The notes below the pieces were generated by a model. The model was not told the origin of the DNA, did no database searches, and saw nothing but the letters and a program-made list of their open reading frames with translations. The position numbers and the translations under genes are program-made. A stretch of 64,000 nt of DNA from a virus, in IMG/VR virus record IMGVR_UViG_3300042868_005520, positions 1 to 64,000 of that record; one strand, given 5' to 3'. Numbering within the stretch: position 1 is the first letter of the stretch; each line of letters starts with the position of its first letter. Shown in pieces: positions 26,449-35,299 of this stretch.

Positions 26449-27065
26449 AGTGGAAAGAAGATTTGACTCACGACATTAGATTTGGTTCGGTTGTAGACGA
26501 TATTGACCACCCAATTCCTGAATTGGGATTGAAACCAGCAAGCCCTCCTGCTGAATTCACAGATGATAATCATGCGGCTATTCAAAAGGCTATAGATCGG
26601 TGCAAGAATAAGCCAAAGACATTCCTAGAAATAGGTGTCTGTAGAAACGGTCATCATTCATCGACACACACCATATTTAAGAATCTTCCGAGTGATGGAG
26701 TTTATCTTGGAGTTGATCTTGATGATAAAACCTTCCTAGACAACAAAGAAAATGGAATTCATACTATAAAAACATCTTCTTCCAACTACGAAGAAGTAGT
26801 ATCTAAATTGAAATCTCTTGGTGTGGATAAGTTGGATTTTATATTTATAGACGGATGGCACAGTATCAATCAGGTTTTATCTGATTGGGAATACACCAAT
26901 CTTCTTTCTGATGGCGGTGTTGTTGCTTTACACGATACTACTGCTCATCCTGGTCCTTTCTTCTTTATGAAATTTTTGAATAGATCCACATGGGAAGTGC
27001 ACCCTAATCTGTGTCCAAACGATCACGGTTTGGGGTATTGCTTGAAGAATCAGGATACAAAATGA
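26445..27065 (+). CDS. Class I SAM-dependent methyltransferase
   Basis: A 206-residue protein with the Rossmann methyltransferase pattern: TFLEIGVCRNGHHSSTH for SAM motif I, GVDLDDKTF, KLDFIFIDGWHS for motif post II and VVALHDTTAHPG. This is the type used for sugar or small-molecule methylation in polysaccharide clusters (Methyltransf_24-like). Its ATG overlaps the stop of the RuBisCO-like gene as ATGA, which suggests the two act together. Confidence 0.75.
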   Translation: MKWKEDLTHDIRFGSVVDDIDHPIPELGLKPASPPAEFTDDNHAAIQKAIDRCKNKPKTFLEIGVCRNGHHSSTHTIFKNLPSDGVYLGVDLDDKTFLDNKENGIHTIKTSSSNYEEVVSKLKSLGVDKLDFIFIDGWHSINQVLSDWEYTNLLSDGGVVALHDTTAHPGPFFFMKFLNRSTWEVHPNLCPNDHGLGYCLKNQDTK

Positions 27066-28060
27066 TAAAGGTTCTATTTGTTACTGCGGTTGGAAATGCC
27101 AAATCATATGACTACTTAACAGATGGTATTCTTCACGGACTGAAGACTCGAAAAGATAAGTTTGATGTATATGAGTGCTTTGGTATGAAGCATCTGTATA
27201 AAAATTATCCAACTGATGATAGTCCTGCTTTGTTCGGTAGAAGAAATCTGAATGGTGGACCAAACGAACTAGGTTTGGGTCTGTGCATCAAGATGGTTGC
27301 TGACAAATTTTTTGATGTGATTGTTTTTGATTGGAGAACATCGAGCAATTTTTGGAACAATCATGGGCATTGTCCGTATTGGAAAGAAACAGTTGCAATA
27401 CAAAATGTTGCATTCTCTGCATATCCAAAAGAGAAGATTGTATTCTTGGATAGTAGCGATGACAATGTTGGGAAGTATGAGATGTTTACTCAACCGTTTG
27501 TTGGTAAATCAACATACTTCAAACGAGAATTGTATATTGATGATCCATACTTTCATCCCATAGACATACCTTTTGCTGCGGAAAAGGGAAGCCCTTTGAT
27601 TTTGTCTAATTCTAAAGACAAGTATCTATCCCATGTAATACCAGAAAAAAAAGATACCTATATTTTTAAAGATGAATCTTCTTATTATGGAGATTACGCA
27701 AAGTCTTATTTCGGGGCAACATGGAAAAAGATTGGTTGGGGATGCTATCGCCATTCCGAGATCGTGTTTGCTTCATGTGTTCCTTTGTTTCCAGATATTA
27801 CTCACTGCCCTATGCGAACACTGACTTTTTTTCCAAAAAGCCTTTTTCAAGAGGTTCTTAATCGCGGTGTGTTGCGTAATACCGCCACAAAGGTACAGAA
27901 GTATTCGGATATGTACACTTATGAAAACATTGAAATTAACGAATCTGCTATTGACAAGTCCTGGTATGATGATATTCTTTACCAAGTATATGATCACGCT
28001 CACAAAAATCTCACCACTACAGCAATGGCAGATTATGTTCTGTCTAAACTAGACATATGA
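27062..28060 (+). CDS. Putative glycosyltransferase, GT-B-like
   Basis: A 332-residue protein beginning MIKVLFVTAVGNAKSYDYLTDGIL, typical of GT-B N-domains. The C-terminal half (GCYRHSEIVFASCVPLFPD) resembles the donor-binding loop. I cannot name its family. The DNA is AT-rich with several long A/T stretches, unlike the core genes. Overlaps neighbours by 4 bp. Confidence 0.55.
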   Translation: MIKVLFVTAVGNAKSYDYLTDGILHGLKTRKDKFDVYECFGMKHLYKNYPTDDSPALFGRRNLNGGPNELGLGLCIKMVADKFFDVIVFDWRTSSNFWNNHGHCPYWKETVAIQNVAFSAYPKEKIVFLDSSDDNVGKYEMFTQPFVGKSTYFKRELYIDDPYFHPIDIPFAAEKGSPLILSNSKDKYLSHVIPEKKDTYIFKDESSYYGDYAKSYFGATWKKIGWGCYRHSEIVFASCVPLFPDITHCPMRTLTFFPKSLFQEVLNRGVLRNTATKVQKYSDMYTYENIEINESAIDKSWYDDILYQVYDHAHKNLTTTAMADYVLSKLDI

Positions 28061-28878
28061 AACAATCAATTGTATTTCGCGGTAGTATATGCAATGACCG
28101 ATACAAGACTAATTTTTTGAAAGACTCTGTTTCGGAACTGCGTAAATGGTTTTTTGGTGAAATCATAATTTCTACATGGCATGGTCAAGAAGAAAATGCC
28201 AATTGTATCAGTGGTGTTGATAAGATTGTTTACACTCAAGACCCCGAATCGGGATTGGTTGCACATAATCGGAGGCAGCATATTTCGTTCAGAGAAGGAG
28301 TAAAGGCTAGTTCTGGCGATGTTGTTTTTGTGACACGAACAGATTGTCTTCTGACGAAGGATCCATTTTATTTAATGGACTGCAATCAAGATCATGATAC
28401 TCGTTTTCGTTTTGTTAGCAGAAGAATGGTTGCTGGAAACATGATGACATTTTCCCCAAACCAAGGTTCTTCTTCTAGTGAAAAGTGGGACGGCTATTTT
28501 AGACTGGGAGATTGGTTTCATATGGGAATGCGTAAAGACATTCTTTTGTGGGGAGATGTTTTAGAATTTTCAGAACAGTTAAATGCAGATGTGAATGGAA
28601 TACAGACACCGAATCGTTCGGTTGAACAGTTGTGGCTGATGTCTGCCATAAATAAATACAGCAAAGACAAGATAGATTTGCAGAAATATCAGTTTATGGA
28701 TGTATATGATGCATGGGCTGGAATTCTAAATAATTTTAGAGTAGTCAATACCCGATCCACTGCGGGAGTACACAACTTAAACTGGAATCATAAGTCCGAG
28801 TTTCATCCTCTGTATGTGACAGAGGATGAATACAATACTGCTTTTTTAAATCGTTATGGAACTATCATAAAAGGATAA
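28057..28878 (+). CDS. WavE-like LPS synthesis protein
   Basis: A 273-residue protein like WavE, a family tied to LPS core synthesis in Vibrio. The pattern IIISTWHGQE, then GVDKIVYTQDPES, LVAHNRRQ and a RTDC motif (VTRTDCLLTKDPF, about residues 92-104) fits a GT-A-type acceptor domain. C-terminal EQLWLMSAINKY is also typical. The presence of this gene suggests Gram-negative cell envelope glycans. Confidence 0.65.
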   Translation: MKQSIVFRGSICNDRYKTNFLKDSVSELRKWFFGEIIISTWHGQEENANCISGVDKIVYTQDPESGLVAHNRRQHISFREGVKASSGDVVFVTRTDCLLTKDPFYLMDCNQDHDTRFRFVSRRMVAGNMMTFSPNQGSSSSEKWDGYFRLGDWFHMGMRKDILLWGDVLEFSEQLNADVNGIQTPNRSVEQLWLMSAINKYSKDKIDLQKYQFMDVYDAWAGILNNFRVVNTRSTAGVHNLNWNHKSEFHPLYVTEDEYNTAFLNRYGTIIKG

Positions 28879-28880
28879 TC

Positions 28881-29801
28881 GTGGAAACCAAAGACTTCCT
28901 GTTTTTCAACTATTCGTGGGTGGTTAACTCTACTTTCTACTTTGAGTCCTTTGCCAAGAAAGGACACAGCATAGACATTGTTACAGAAAAAGATCTCCAT
29001 TCTTTTGTTCCGCAGAACAAGTACAAAAATGTTGTGCTATATCTCCATGAACCGTGGAGTCTTCCTATAACTGATCACCTAATAAACACATACTTCAACG
29101 ATGCTGTTTTGATTCAGCATGATGATACGGATTTTGAAGATGTTCAATATTGGAGCACTCGCGTTCCTGATCTGGTGATGCAGAGGGAATATACAGACAA
29201 TACTAAAAATCCTCGTGGTTCTGCTATGGGTGCTTTCCATTTCCCCATTCATTCGTGGTACAATCCGTCCATAACAGAAAAACCGTATGATCTGTGCTTC
29301 CTGGCAAACATGACGCATCCTAGACGAGTCATGTTTGCCAGGAAGATGATGGAGTTGATGAACGGTAGACTAAATCATTTGGTTTGGAAAGTAAACATAG
29401 AACCTCATGTGAATACATCTTCTCAGTTCTACAATAAGAATGCCTTCAGTGAGCAGAAGGAAGACACAAAGATAATTGTTAACAAGACCAAGATTGGACT
29501 GAACGATTTTGGAAATTCTTATGAACAGTGGAGAACATGGGAATACGCAAGTGCTGGTACGGCAATACTTATGCCAAAGATGAAAACCAAGTGTGTATCA
29601 GAAGGCTTTATGCCTTTCAACGAATACACTGTATTTCGTGATGATTACTCTGATTTGGAGGAGAAGATACTTTTCCTGCTAGAAAACAATCGGTATATGG
29701 AATACGGCACGATGGCTAAAGAAGCCTATGATAAAAGACACAATCCCGAAAAGTGTTTTGAGTTTTATTACGAGCAAATTATGAGGTATGCCAAACAATG
29801 A
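28881..29801 (+). CDS. Glycosyltransferase, GT-B-like
   Basis: A 306-residue protein starting with GTG. The N-terminal part (FFNYSWVVNSTFYFESFAKKG) resembles a GT-B acceptor domain, and the C-terminal YEQWRTWEYASAGTAILMPK with later FRDDYSDLEEKI is the donor-binding domain of family 1-type enzymes (Glyco_trans_1_2-like). An actor in glycan assembly; specificity unknown. Confidence 0.65.
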   Translation: METKDFLFFNYSWVVNSTFYFESFAKKGHSIDIVTEKDLHSFVPQNKYKNVVLYLHEPWSLPITDHLINTYFNDAVLIQHDDTDFEDVQYWSTRVPDLVMQREYTDNTKNPRGSAMGAFHFPIHSWYNPSITEKPYDLCFLANMTHPRRVMFARKMMELMNGRLNHLVWKVNIEPHVNTSSQFYNKNAFSEQKEDTKIIVNKTKIGLNDFGNSYEQWRTWEYASAGTAILMPKMKTKCVSEGFMPFNEYTVFRDDYSDLEEKILFLLENNRYMEYGTMAKEAYDKRHNPEKCFEFYYEQIMRYAKQ

Positions 29802-30238
29802 ATATCATTTCTCATCGTGGAAATCTATATGGACGAGATCCTTCACAGGAAAACTCTACACAGTATATTCAAAAAGCACTTGAACACGGATTTGATGTTG
29901 AGATAGATGTTTGGTATAACACCGATCTAAAGCAGTTTTATCTTGGACATGATATGCCAACATATTCCGTGACAACTTCTTTTTTAAAAATTGATAGGTT
30001 GTGGTGTCATGCTAAAGATGAAGAATGTTTTTCTAAACTTCTTGATCTTGGGGTGAATTGTTTTTGGCATGAAAATGATAGATTTACACTTACATCACAC
30101 GGCATTGTTTGGTGCTATCCCAACAATTGGTGTGAGCGAGGAGTAACCGTGGTTTTTGATCCACCTTCATCTGAAATACTTTCAAAAAACATTTTTGGTA
30201 TATGTGTTGATGATCCTGTGAATTGGAGAAAAATCTAG
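29798..30238 (+). CDS. GDPD-like phosphodiesterase domain, short
   Basis: A 146-residue protein. It starts NIISHRGN, and residues 18-45 carry the ENS...DVEIDVWYN pattern, with LGHD further on; these are the His/Glu/Asp metal motifs of glycerophosphodiester phosphodiesterases. It is far shorter than the usual 230-300 residues, so it may be a reduced form. The substrate could be a phosphodiester in a surface glycan. 4 bp overlap upstream. Confidence 0.65.
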   Translation: MNIISHRGNLYGRDPSQENSTQYIQKALEHGFDVEIDVWYNTDLKQFYLGHDMPTYSVTTSFLKIDRLWCHAKDEECFSKLLDLGVNCFWHENDRFTLTSHGIVWCYPNNWCERGVTVVFDPPSSEILSKNIFGICVDDPVNWRKI

Positions 30239-30852
30239 TGAAACCATTTATAGTATCATCTCATTACAATGAGGATTTGTCTTGGATTGTGCATCAAACA
30301 GAGTACAATTATAAGATATACACAAAGAATCACAATCCATCAGATTTCATTCCGAAAGACAAGATTGTTTACATTCCCAATAAAGGGAACGAAGCGTCTT
30401 CTTATTTGTGGTATATCATAAACAACTACGATTGTCTTCATGAGAGCGTTGCTTTTGTTCATGGTCACTATACGGCATGGCATCAGAATATGGACATTCT
30501 GACCGCTATAAGAAAATACGATGGCTCGGATTACATGACTCTGAATGATCTTTCGCGGAGAAATGTGTTTCACGATAATTGTGGGATAGAAGGAAACGCT
30601 ATAGGAAATTGGAATTGGGCTAGGCAAGGCATGATTGAGATTGGTATGGAAGTTCCTATTCCAACAAGACTCGAATTTACTCAGTGTGCTCAGTTTGTTG
30701 TTACAGCCAGCAGGATACGGTGCAATAGTTTGAATTTCTATAAGCGTTGTATGGATTGGTTGATGAGGACTCCATTTCCTGACGCTATCTCTGGTAGAGT
30801 TTTTGAGCATATCTGGCATTACATAATGACACACAAGGAAATTGAAAAATGA
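30238..30852 (+). CDS. DUF3431-like protein, glycan cluster
   Basis: A 204-residue protein, likely starting at the GTG (TAGTG overlap) with GGAG upstream; a TTG five codons earlier is possible. The pattern IVSSHYNEDLSWI, then NKGNEASSYLWYIINNYD and AFVHGHYTAWHQN fits the DUF3431 family of putative GT-A-like proteins. It precedes UDP-galactopyranose mutase. Function unproven. Confidence 0.65.
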   Translation: MKPFIVSSHYNEDLSWIVHQTEYNYKIYTKNHNPSDFIPKDKIVYIPNKGNEASSYLWYIINNYDCLHESVAFVHGHYTAWHQNMDILTAIRKYDGSDYMTLNDLSRRNVFHDNCGIEGNAIGNWNWARQGMIEIGMEVPIPTRLEFTQCAQFVVTASRIRCNSLNFYKRCMDWLMRTPFPDAISGRVFEHIWHYIMTHKEIEK

Positions 30853-31943
30853 TGTATGACTATATGATCGTTGGTTCTGGTCTATTTGGGGCAATATTTG
30901 CCAGACAGATGACTGATGCGGGTGCACGGTGTCTTGTTGTAGACAAACGCAAGCATATTGGTGGAAACTGCTATACCCGTAACGAAGGTGGAATTCATGT
31001 TCACGAATACGGTCCACATATATTTCATACGAGCAGTGACCGCGTATGGGAATACATGAATCGGTGGACTCGGTTCAATCATTTTGTGTATCGCCCCCGT
31101 GTCATTCATGGAGACAACCTATACTCGTTCCCCATCAACCTGTTTACACTATATCAGTTGTGGGGGGTAAAGACACCTCAAGAAGCACAAAACAAATTGG
31201 CTCAAGTGCGGCTCACCATTCCATCCCCGTCAAACCTAGAAGAATGGGTACTGTCCCAAGTGGGAGAAGAAATTTACGAGAAGTTCGTGAAGGGCTACAC
31301 CATGAAGCAGTGGAACCGCGATCCCAAGGATCTTCCTGCGTCCATCATCAAGCGACTTCCCATTCGGCTCACTTATGATGACAATTACTTTGATGACAAG
31401 TATCAAGGTATACCTGTCGATGGATACACGCCCATCTTTGAAAAACTATTGAGTGATATTCCCGTTGAAACAAGTGTAGACTATCTTAAAGATCGTGAGC
31501 GTCTTGAGAATATGGCAAAAAAGATTGTATACACGGGAGCCATAGACGAATTCTTTGGCTGCGATCTAGGCAATCTTGAGTGGAGAAGTCTGAGGTTTGA
31601 ACATCAGACACTTCAGATTCCTGACTATCAGGGAGTAGCAGCAATAAACTACACCGATGCCACGATCCCATATACTCGCGTGGTGGAACACAAGCATTTC
31701 ATATTTGGAAAACAGGATCATACTGTCATCACCCACGAGTACCCACAGAATTGGGATAACACAAAGGAAAAGTTTTATCCAGTGACTGACGATAGAAATA
31801 ATGAACTGTATATTCAGTATAAGAATAGGATTGACACCGAGAGATACATATTCGGTGGTCGTTTGGCGGATTACAAATATTACGATATGCACCAAGTTGT
31901 AGGGTCTGCCCTAACACGCAGTGAAAAGGAAATTGAAAGATGA
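30849..31943 (+). CDS. glf: UDP-galactopyranose mutase
   Basis: A 364-residue FAD enzyme that turns UDP-galactopyranose into UDP-galactofuranose. The FAD Rossmann motif is VGSGLFGAIFARQ (residues 8-20) and VDKRKHIGGNCY follows. EYGPHIFHTSS, KGYTMKQWNRDPKDL and the C-terminal FGGRLADYKYYDMHQV match this family closely. Galactofuranose is used in LPS and capsule. Length is normal (about 370). ATGs at 30849 and 30852 are both possible starts. Confidence 0.93.
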   Translation: MMYDYMIVGSGLFGAIFARQMTDAGARCLVVDKRKHIGGNCYTRNEGGIHVHEYGPHIFHTSSDRVWEYMNRWTRFNHFVYRPRVIHGDNLYSFPINLFTLYQLWGVKTPQEAQNKLAQVRLTIPSPSNLEEWVLSQVGEEIYEKFVKGYTMKQWNRDPKDLPASIIKRLPIRLTYDDNYFDDKYQGIPVDGYTPIFEKLLSDIPVETSVDYLKDRERLENMAKKIVYTGAIDEFFGCDLGNLEWRSLRFEHQTLQIPDYQGVAAINYTDATIPYTRVVEHKHFIFGKQDHTVITHEYPQNWDNTKEKFYPVTDDRNNELYIQYKNRIDTERYIFGGRLADYKYYDMHQVVGSALTRSEKEIER

Positions 31944-32881
31944 AAGCATTAGTAACAGGTGGAGCGGGTTTTATTGGATCGAATTTGGTTGATCGGCTAA
32001 TTTTGGAAGGTCACGAAGTCACAGTGATAGACAACGAATCATCTGATGCCCATGATCACTTCTATTGGAATTCAGCAGCAAAAAACTACAAGTACGATAT
32101 CAATGATTACACGATGGTTCGTGAATTGTATGAAGGAATAGACATGGTGTTCCATTTTGCTGCTGAGGCTCGTATTCAGCCGTGCATTGTTGATCCACTA
32201 AAGGCTGTGAAATCCAATATGCTTGGTACTGCTAGTGTGTTGCAGTGCGCTCGTGTATGCGGTGTAAAGCGTGTCATCTATTCATCCACATCATCCGCTT
32301 ATGGACTGAAGAATACTCCTCCTCTTGTTGAGACAATGCCAAACGATTGCCTTAACCCATACTCGGTGACCAAGACAGGTGGTGAGGAATTATGTAAAAT
32401 GTTCTCCAAACTGTACGGCTTAGAGACAATCATATTTCGATACTTCAATGTGTACGGAGAGCGTCAGCCACTGCGTGGACAATATGCTCCAGTGATTGGC
32501 ATCTTCTTGCGTCAACGGGCAGCAGGAGAATCCATGACCATTGTTGGTGACGGAGAACAGAGGAGAGACTTCACCCATGTTAGCGATGTGGTTGAAGCCA
32601 ATATCAAGGCTTCTCAGTTTATTGCTCCTCGTTATAATATTACCGACAATGGCTCGTGTCAGACTTATCGAGGATGGGAATGGGGTCAGATTTACAATAT
32701 TGGAACAGGAACCAATCATTCAGTGAATGAGATTACTGCATTTATGGGTGGTCAAACTGTAAATATTCCTCCACGCGCAGGGGAATCCCGAATCACTCTT
32801 GCTAATGCAAATAAAGCAAAGGAACATCTTGGATGGATTCCCCAAGTTCGTCTTGAAGAGTGGATTGCCAAGCATAAATAA
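31940..32881 (+). CDS. NAD-dependent sugar epimerase/dehydratase
   Basis: A 313-residue short-chain dehydrogenase of the extended type. The NAD motif is GGAGFIGS (residues 7-14), and the catalytic site is the SSTSSAY...YSVTK region (about residues 115-145) with Tyr and Lys. The family includes UDP-glucose/GlcNAc 4-epimerases. It overlaps glf by 4 bp and would make UDP-galactose, a feed for Glf, if it is a 4-epimerase. Substrate not shown by sequence. Confidence 0.88.
   Translation: MKALVTGGAGFIGSNLVDRLILEGHEVTVIDNESSDAHDHFYWNSAAKNYKYDINDYTMVRELYEGIDMVFHFAAEARIQPCIVDPLKAVKSNMLGTASVLQCARVCGVKRVIYSSTSSAYGLKNTPPLVETMPNDCLNPYSVTKTGGEELCKMFSKLYGLETIIFRYFNVYGERQPLRGQYAPVIGIFLRQRAAGESMTIVGDGEQRRDFTHVSDVVEANIKASQFIAPRYNITDNGSCQTYRGWEWGQIYNIGTGTNHSVNEITAFMGGQTVNIPPRAGESRITLANANKAKEHLGWIPQVRLEEWIAKHK
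32874..32880 (+). promoter_or_regulatory. Late-type box ATAAATA
   Basis: ATAAATA overlaps the stop of the epimerase gene and ends 21 nt before the next ATG (32902). The predicted start, 6 nt after the box, is an A, and AAGGAG follows. Confidence 0.45.
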
Positions 32882-32901
32882 CCGTACAAGGAGATCGTGA
32901 A

Positions 32902-34110
32902 ATGTCTACAGTATGCCTCTCAATGATCGTTAAGAATGAAACGCACATTATCCATGAATGCCTCAATTCAATGTGGCAAAACATTGACTATTGGGTGATC
33001 GTGGACACAGGATCCACAGACGGAACCCAAGACCTTATCCGCACCTTCTTTGCAGAGAAGGGAATTCCTGGCGAACTCATTGAGAAGCCGTGGGTAGACT
33101 TTGGCTACAACCGTAGCGAAGCCCTTGCTCTCTGTGATGGCAAGGCAGACTACGCTTGGATGATTGATGCCGATGACAAGATCACAGGCAATTTTGTGTA
33201 TCCCAACGGCAAGAATCTCGTGCACGATGCGTATGCTCTCAAGTGTGGACGAGACGGATGCGTGTGGTGGCGTAATCAAATCTTTAAAACGGGTATTGGT
33301 TGGAAGTATGTCGGCGTTCTCCACGAGTACGCCCATTGCGAAAAGCAGCCACTAAATCAATTCCGTATTGAGGGTGATTATGCTCTTGAGGCGCGTACAC
33401 TTGGTGCGCGTAATGTAAATATTACACAGGTAGAGAAGTACACAAAGGACGCAGAGATGCTGCTCAAGGCTCTAGAAACAGAGCCAACGAATTCTCGCTA
33501 CCAGTTCTACCTTGCTCAGTCGTACTTTGACTCACAGCAGTGGGACAACGCCATTGCAGCGTACTACAAGCGCGTAGAGATGGGTGGATGGGAAGAAGAG
33601 TGCTACTACTCCTTGTTCCGCATTGCCCTGTGTGAAATCTCAAAGAATTCTGATTGGTCAATTGTTCAGCAGAAATTCCTTGACTCGTATGACTACCGTC
33701 CGTGCCGCGCAGAACCGCTTCACGCCATTGCCAGATTCCTTCGCATGAACGGTCGTCCACGCGCTGCGTACCTGTTTGCGAAGGAAGCCGCGCAGTTGCC
33801 GTACCCACAGCAGGACATTCTCTTCATTGATACAAATGTGTACAAGTGGATGGCATTGGATGAACTAGCCGCTACGGCATTCTTTACCCACGATTTCAAG
33901 ATTGGCTACTCCGCTTGCGAAACCCTGCTAAAGCAGAGCCGCTTGCCAGAGAGTGAAATTGAACGAGTTCAGAAGAACCACGCTGCGTACCTTGAGAAAG
34001 TCAAGGAAGTGGATGCACTGACACAGAAACTCGCCAAAGACACCAAGATGCCCCCGCTTGCTCCCGTGCTAAATACAAAGCAGCACACCTTTAAAAAGCG
34101 GAGAAAGTAA
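32902..34110 (+). CDS. Family 2 glycosyltransferase with TPR-like repeats
   Basis: A 402-residue protein. The N-terminal GT2 domain (about 1-170) shows VCLSMIVKNETHIIHECLNS, VIVDTGSTDGTQ and the metal motif WMIDADDKI. The rest is helical with TPR-like signatures (YQFYLAQSYFDSQQWDNAIA). Such fusions glycosylate proteins or LPS. The base composition is core-like, unlike the preceding genes. The next gene overlaps by 1 bp. Confidence 0.82.
   Translation: MSTVCLSMIVKNETHIIHECLNSMWQNIDYWVIVDTGSTDGTQDLIRTFFAEKGIPGELIEKPWVDFGYNRSEALALCDGKADYAWMIDADDKITGNFVYPNGKNLVHDAYALKCGRDGCVWWRNQIFKTGIGWKYVGVLHEYAHCEKQPLNQFRIEGDYALEARTLGARNVNITQVEKYTKDAEMLLKALETEPTNSRYQFYLAQSYFDSQQWDNAIAAYYKRVEMGGWEEECYYSLFRIALCEISKNSDWSIVQQKFLDSYDYRPCRAEPLHAIARFLRMNGRPRAAYLFAKEAAQLPYPQQDILFIDTNVYKWMALDELAATAFFTHDFKIGYSACETLLKQSRLPESEIERVQKNHAAYLEKVKEVDALTQKLAKDTKMPPLAPVLNTKQHTFKKRRK
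34069..34075 (+). promoter_or_regulatory. Possible late-type box CTAAATA
   Basis: CTAAATA lies inside the end of the glycosyltransferase gene, 34 nt before the ATG of a virion-type gene (34110). It may be chance, since it is coding sequence. Confidence 0.25.
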
Positions 34111-34535
34111 TGGCATCAGGATACTACGATATTAACGCACAGCAGTACTCCACATTTAATTTTCATGTGGAGTATTACGACGAGAACGGCAATCGCGTAG
34201 ACTTAACCAATTACACCGCACGATTCCATGTGCGTCCGTTTGCCAATAGTTCGGTGAAGTACATGGAGATTAGTACTTCGGGTGTTACTAGTGGTGGTAT
34301 CACAGGTGAGTACACAGGCACTGCTGGCATTAGCGGAGCGGGTCGAGTCTACATGAACAAGGGCGAGACGGGTGCGGCTCTCACGGGAGGCATTCTTATT
34401 ACTGCCGATGCCACCACAATGGGATACATTCGAACAGGCTCGTGGAAGTACTCTATTGATCTTGTTCAAAGCGGTGTAACTACCGATGAATTGCTGTACG
34501 GTCAATTCATTGTTACTCCCAAAGCCACGAGATGA
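34110..34535 (+). CDS. Virion beta-sandwich protein (BppU-N-like)
   Basis: A 141-residue protein. The pattern YDINAQQYSTFNFHVEYYDE, then GNRVDLTNYTARFHVRP and LLYGQFIVTPKATR is the beta-sandwich found at the N-terminus of baseplate or fibre proteins in many phages. A structural role is therefore likely, but it stands apart from the tail block. No signal peptide. Confidence 0.6.
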   Translation: MASGYYDINAQQYSTFNFHVEYYDENGNRVDLTNYTARFHVRPFANSSVKYMEISTSGVTSGGITGEYTGTAGISGAGRVYMNKGETGAALTGGILITADATTMGYIRTGSWKYSIDLVQSGVTTDELLYGQFIVTPKATR

Positions 34536-34747
34536 GAATAAAGGTTTTTGAAACTGCCTACACAGTAAAGCCCAAACAAAAAAAGGGTAAACTTGTGGCT
34601 CCTGCGTATACGGTGGGGGTTAAACCAAAACCTGGTGGTGTGGTTTTGAATTTATCAAAATACGACCGCGTGGTAAAGACAGATCGTAGTCTTGGTGTGA
34701 TTATTCAAAAAATCAAGAACACCAAAATTATCAAGCAGTGGGATTGA
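34532..34747 (+). CDS. Small basic protein, unknown
   Basis: A 71-residue basic protein with a duplicated YTVKPKQKKGKLVAP / YTVGVKPKPGG-like stretch and a closing KIIKQWD. It overlaps the preceding gene by 4 bp. No family recognised. Confidence 0.6.
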   Translation: MRIKVFETAYTVKPKQKKGKLVAPAYTVGVKPKPGGVVLNLSKYDRVVKTDRSLGVIIQKIKNTKIIKQWD

Positions 34748-34771
34748 CTCCTCTCTGAGTTGTGCTATACT
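34744..34771 (+). promoter_or_regulatory. Sigma70-like promoter before dUTPase gene
   Basis: TTGACT (34744-34749), 16 nt spacer, TATACT (34766-34771), then a GGAG-type site and the ATG at 34792. Same layout and near-identical boxes as before uvsY. It overlaps the preceding stop codon. Confidence 0.7.
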
Positions 34772-34791
34772 CCTCTCTAGGAGATTTCATT

Positions 34792-35298
34792 ATGAGTACT
34801 GAGACGCTAGGCATTTATATTATTCCCGATTCGGGAGCAGAACTTCCTCAATTCTCAACCGAAGGGTCTGCTTGCTTTGATGTGTGCGCTCGTCTGTGGA
34901 AATCAACAATTGCATATGGTCCTCAAAATGTTCGTGTAGAGATTGACTGCACGGATGGATATGTTGATATTCCTTGTGGATGGCGTGTGCTTGTCCCCAC
35001 AGGGATTGTAATGGACATCCCCAAGGGATTCTCTGTGCGTCTACACTCTCGTAGTGGACTTGCCCTGAAGGAAGGGCTTATCCTTGCAAACGCAGAAGGT
35101 GTAATCGACTCAGACTACACAGATGAACTCATGGTTATGGTTACCTCTATTAGTGGAGGAATCATTACTGTTAATGATGGAACTAGAATTTGTCAAGGCG
35201 AACTAGTTCGTAATCAACCCGTTGCCTTTACTCGCAGTGAATTCCCACCCCAACAAAAAACCGACCGCGTTGGCGGATTCGGTAGCACAGGAGTATAA
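34792..35298 (+). CDS. dut: dUTPase
   Basis: A 168-residue dUTP diphosphatase that makes dUMP and lowers dUTP. Four of the five motifs are clear: motif 1 STEGSACFDVCA, motif 2 RLHSRSGLALKEG, motif 3 GVIDSDYTDELMV, motif 5 RVGGFGSTG at the C-terminus. It has its own sigma70-like promoter, so early expression is expected. An earlier in-frame TTG/ATG at 34762 lies inside the promoter and is not used. Confidence 0.95.
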   Translation: MSTETLGIYIIPDSGAELPQFSTEGSACFDVCARLWKSTIAYGPQNVRVEIDCTDGYVDIPCGWRVLVPTGIVMDIPKGFSVRLHSRSGLALKEGLILANAEGVIDSDYTDELMVMVTSISGGIITVNDGTRICQGELVRNQPVAFTRSEFPPQQKTDRVGGFGSTGV

Positions 35299-35299
35299 C

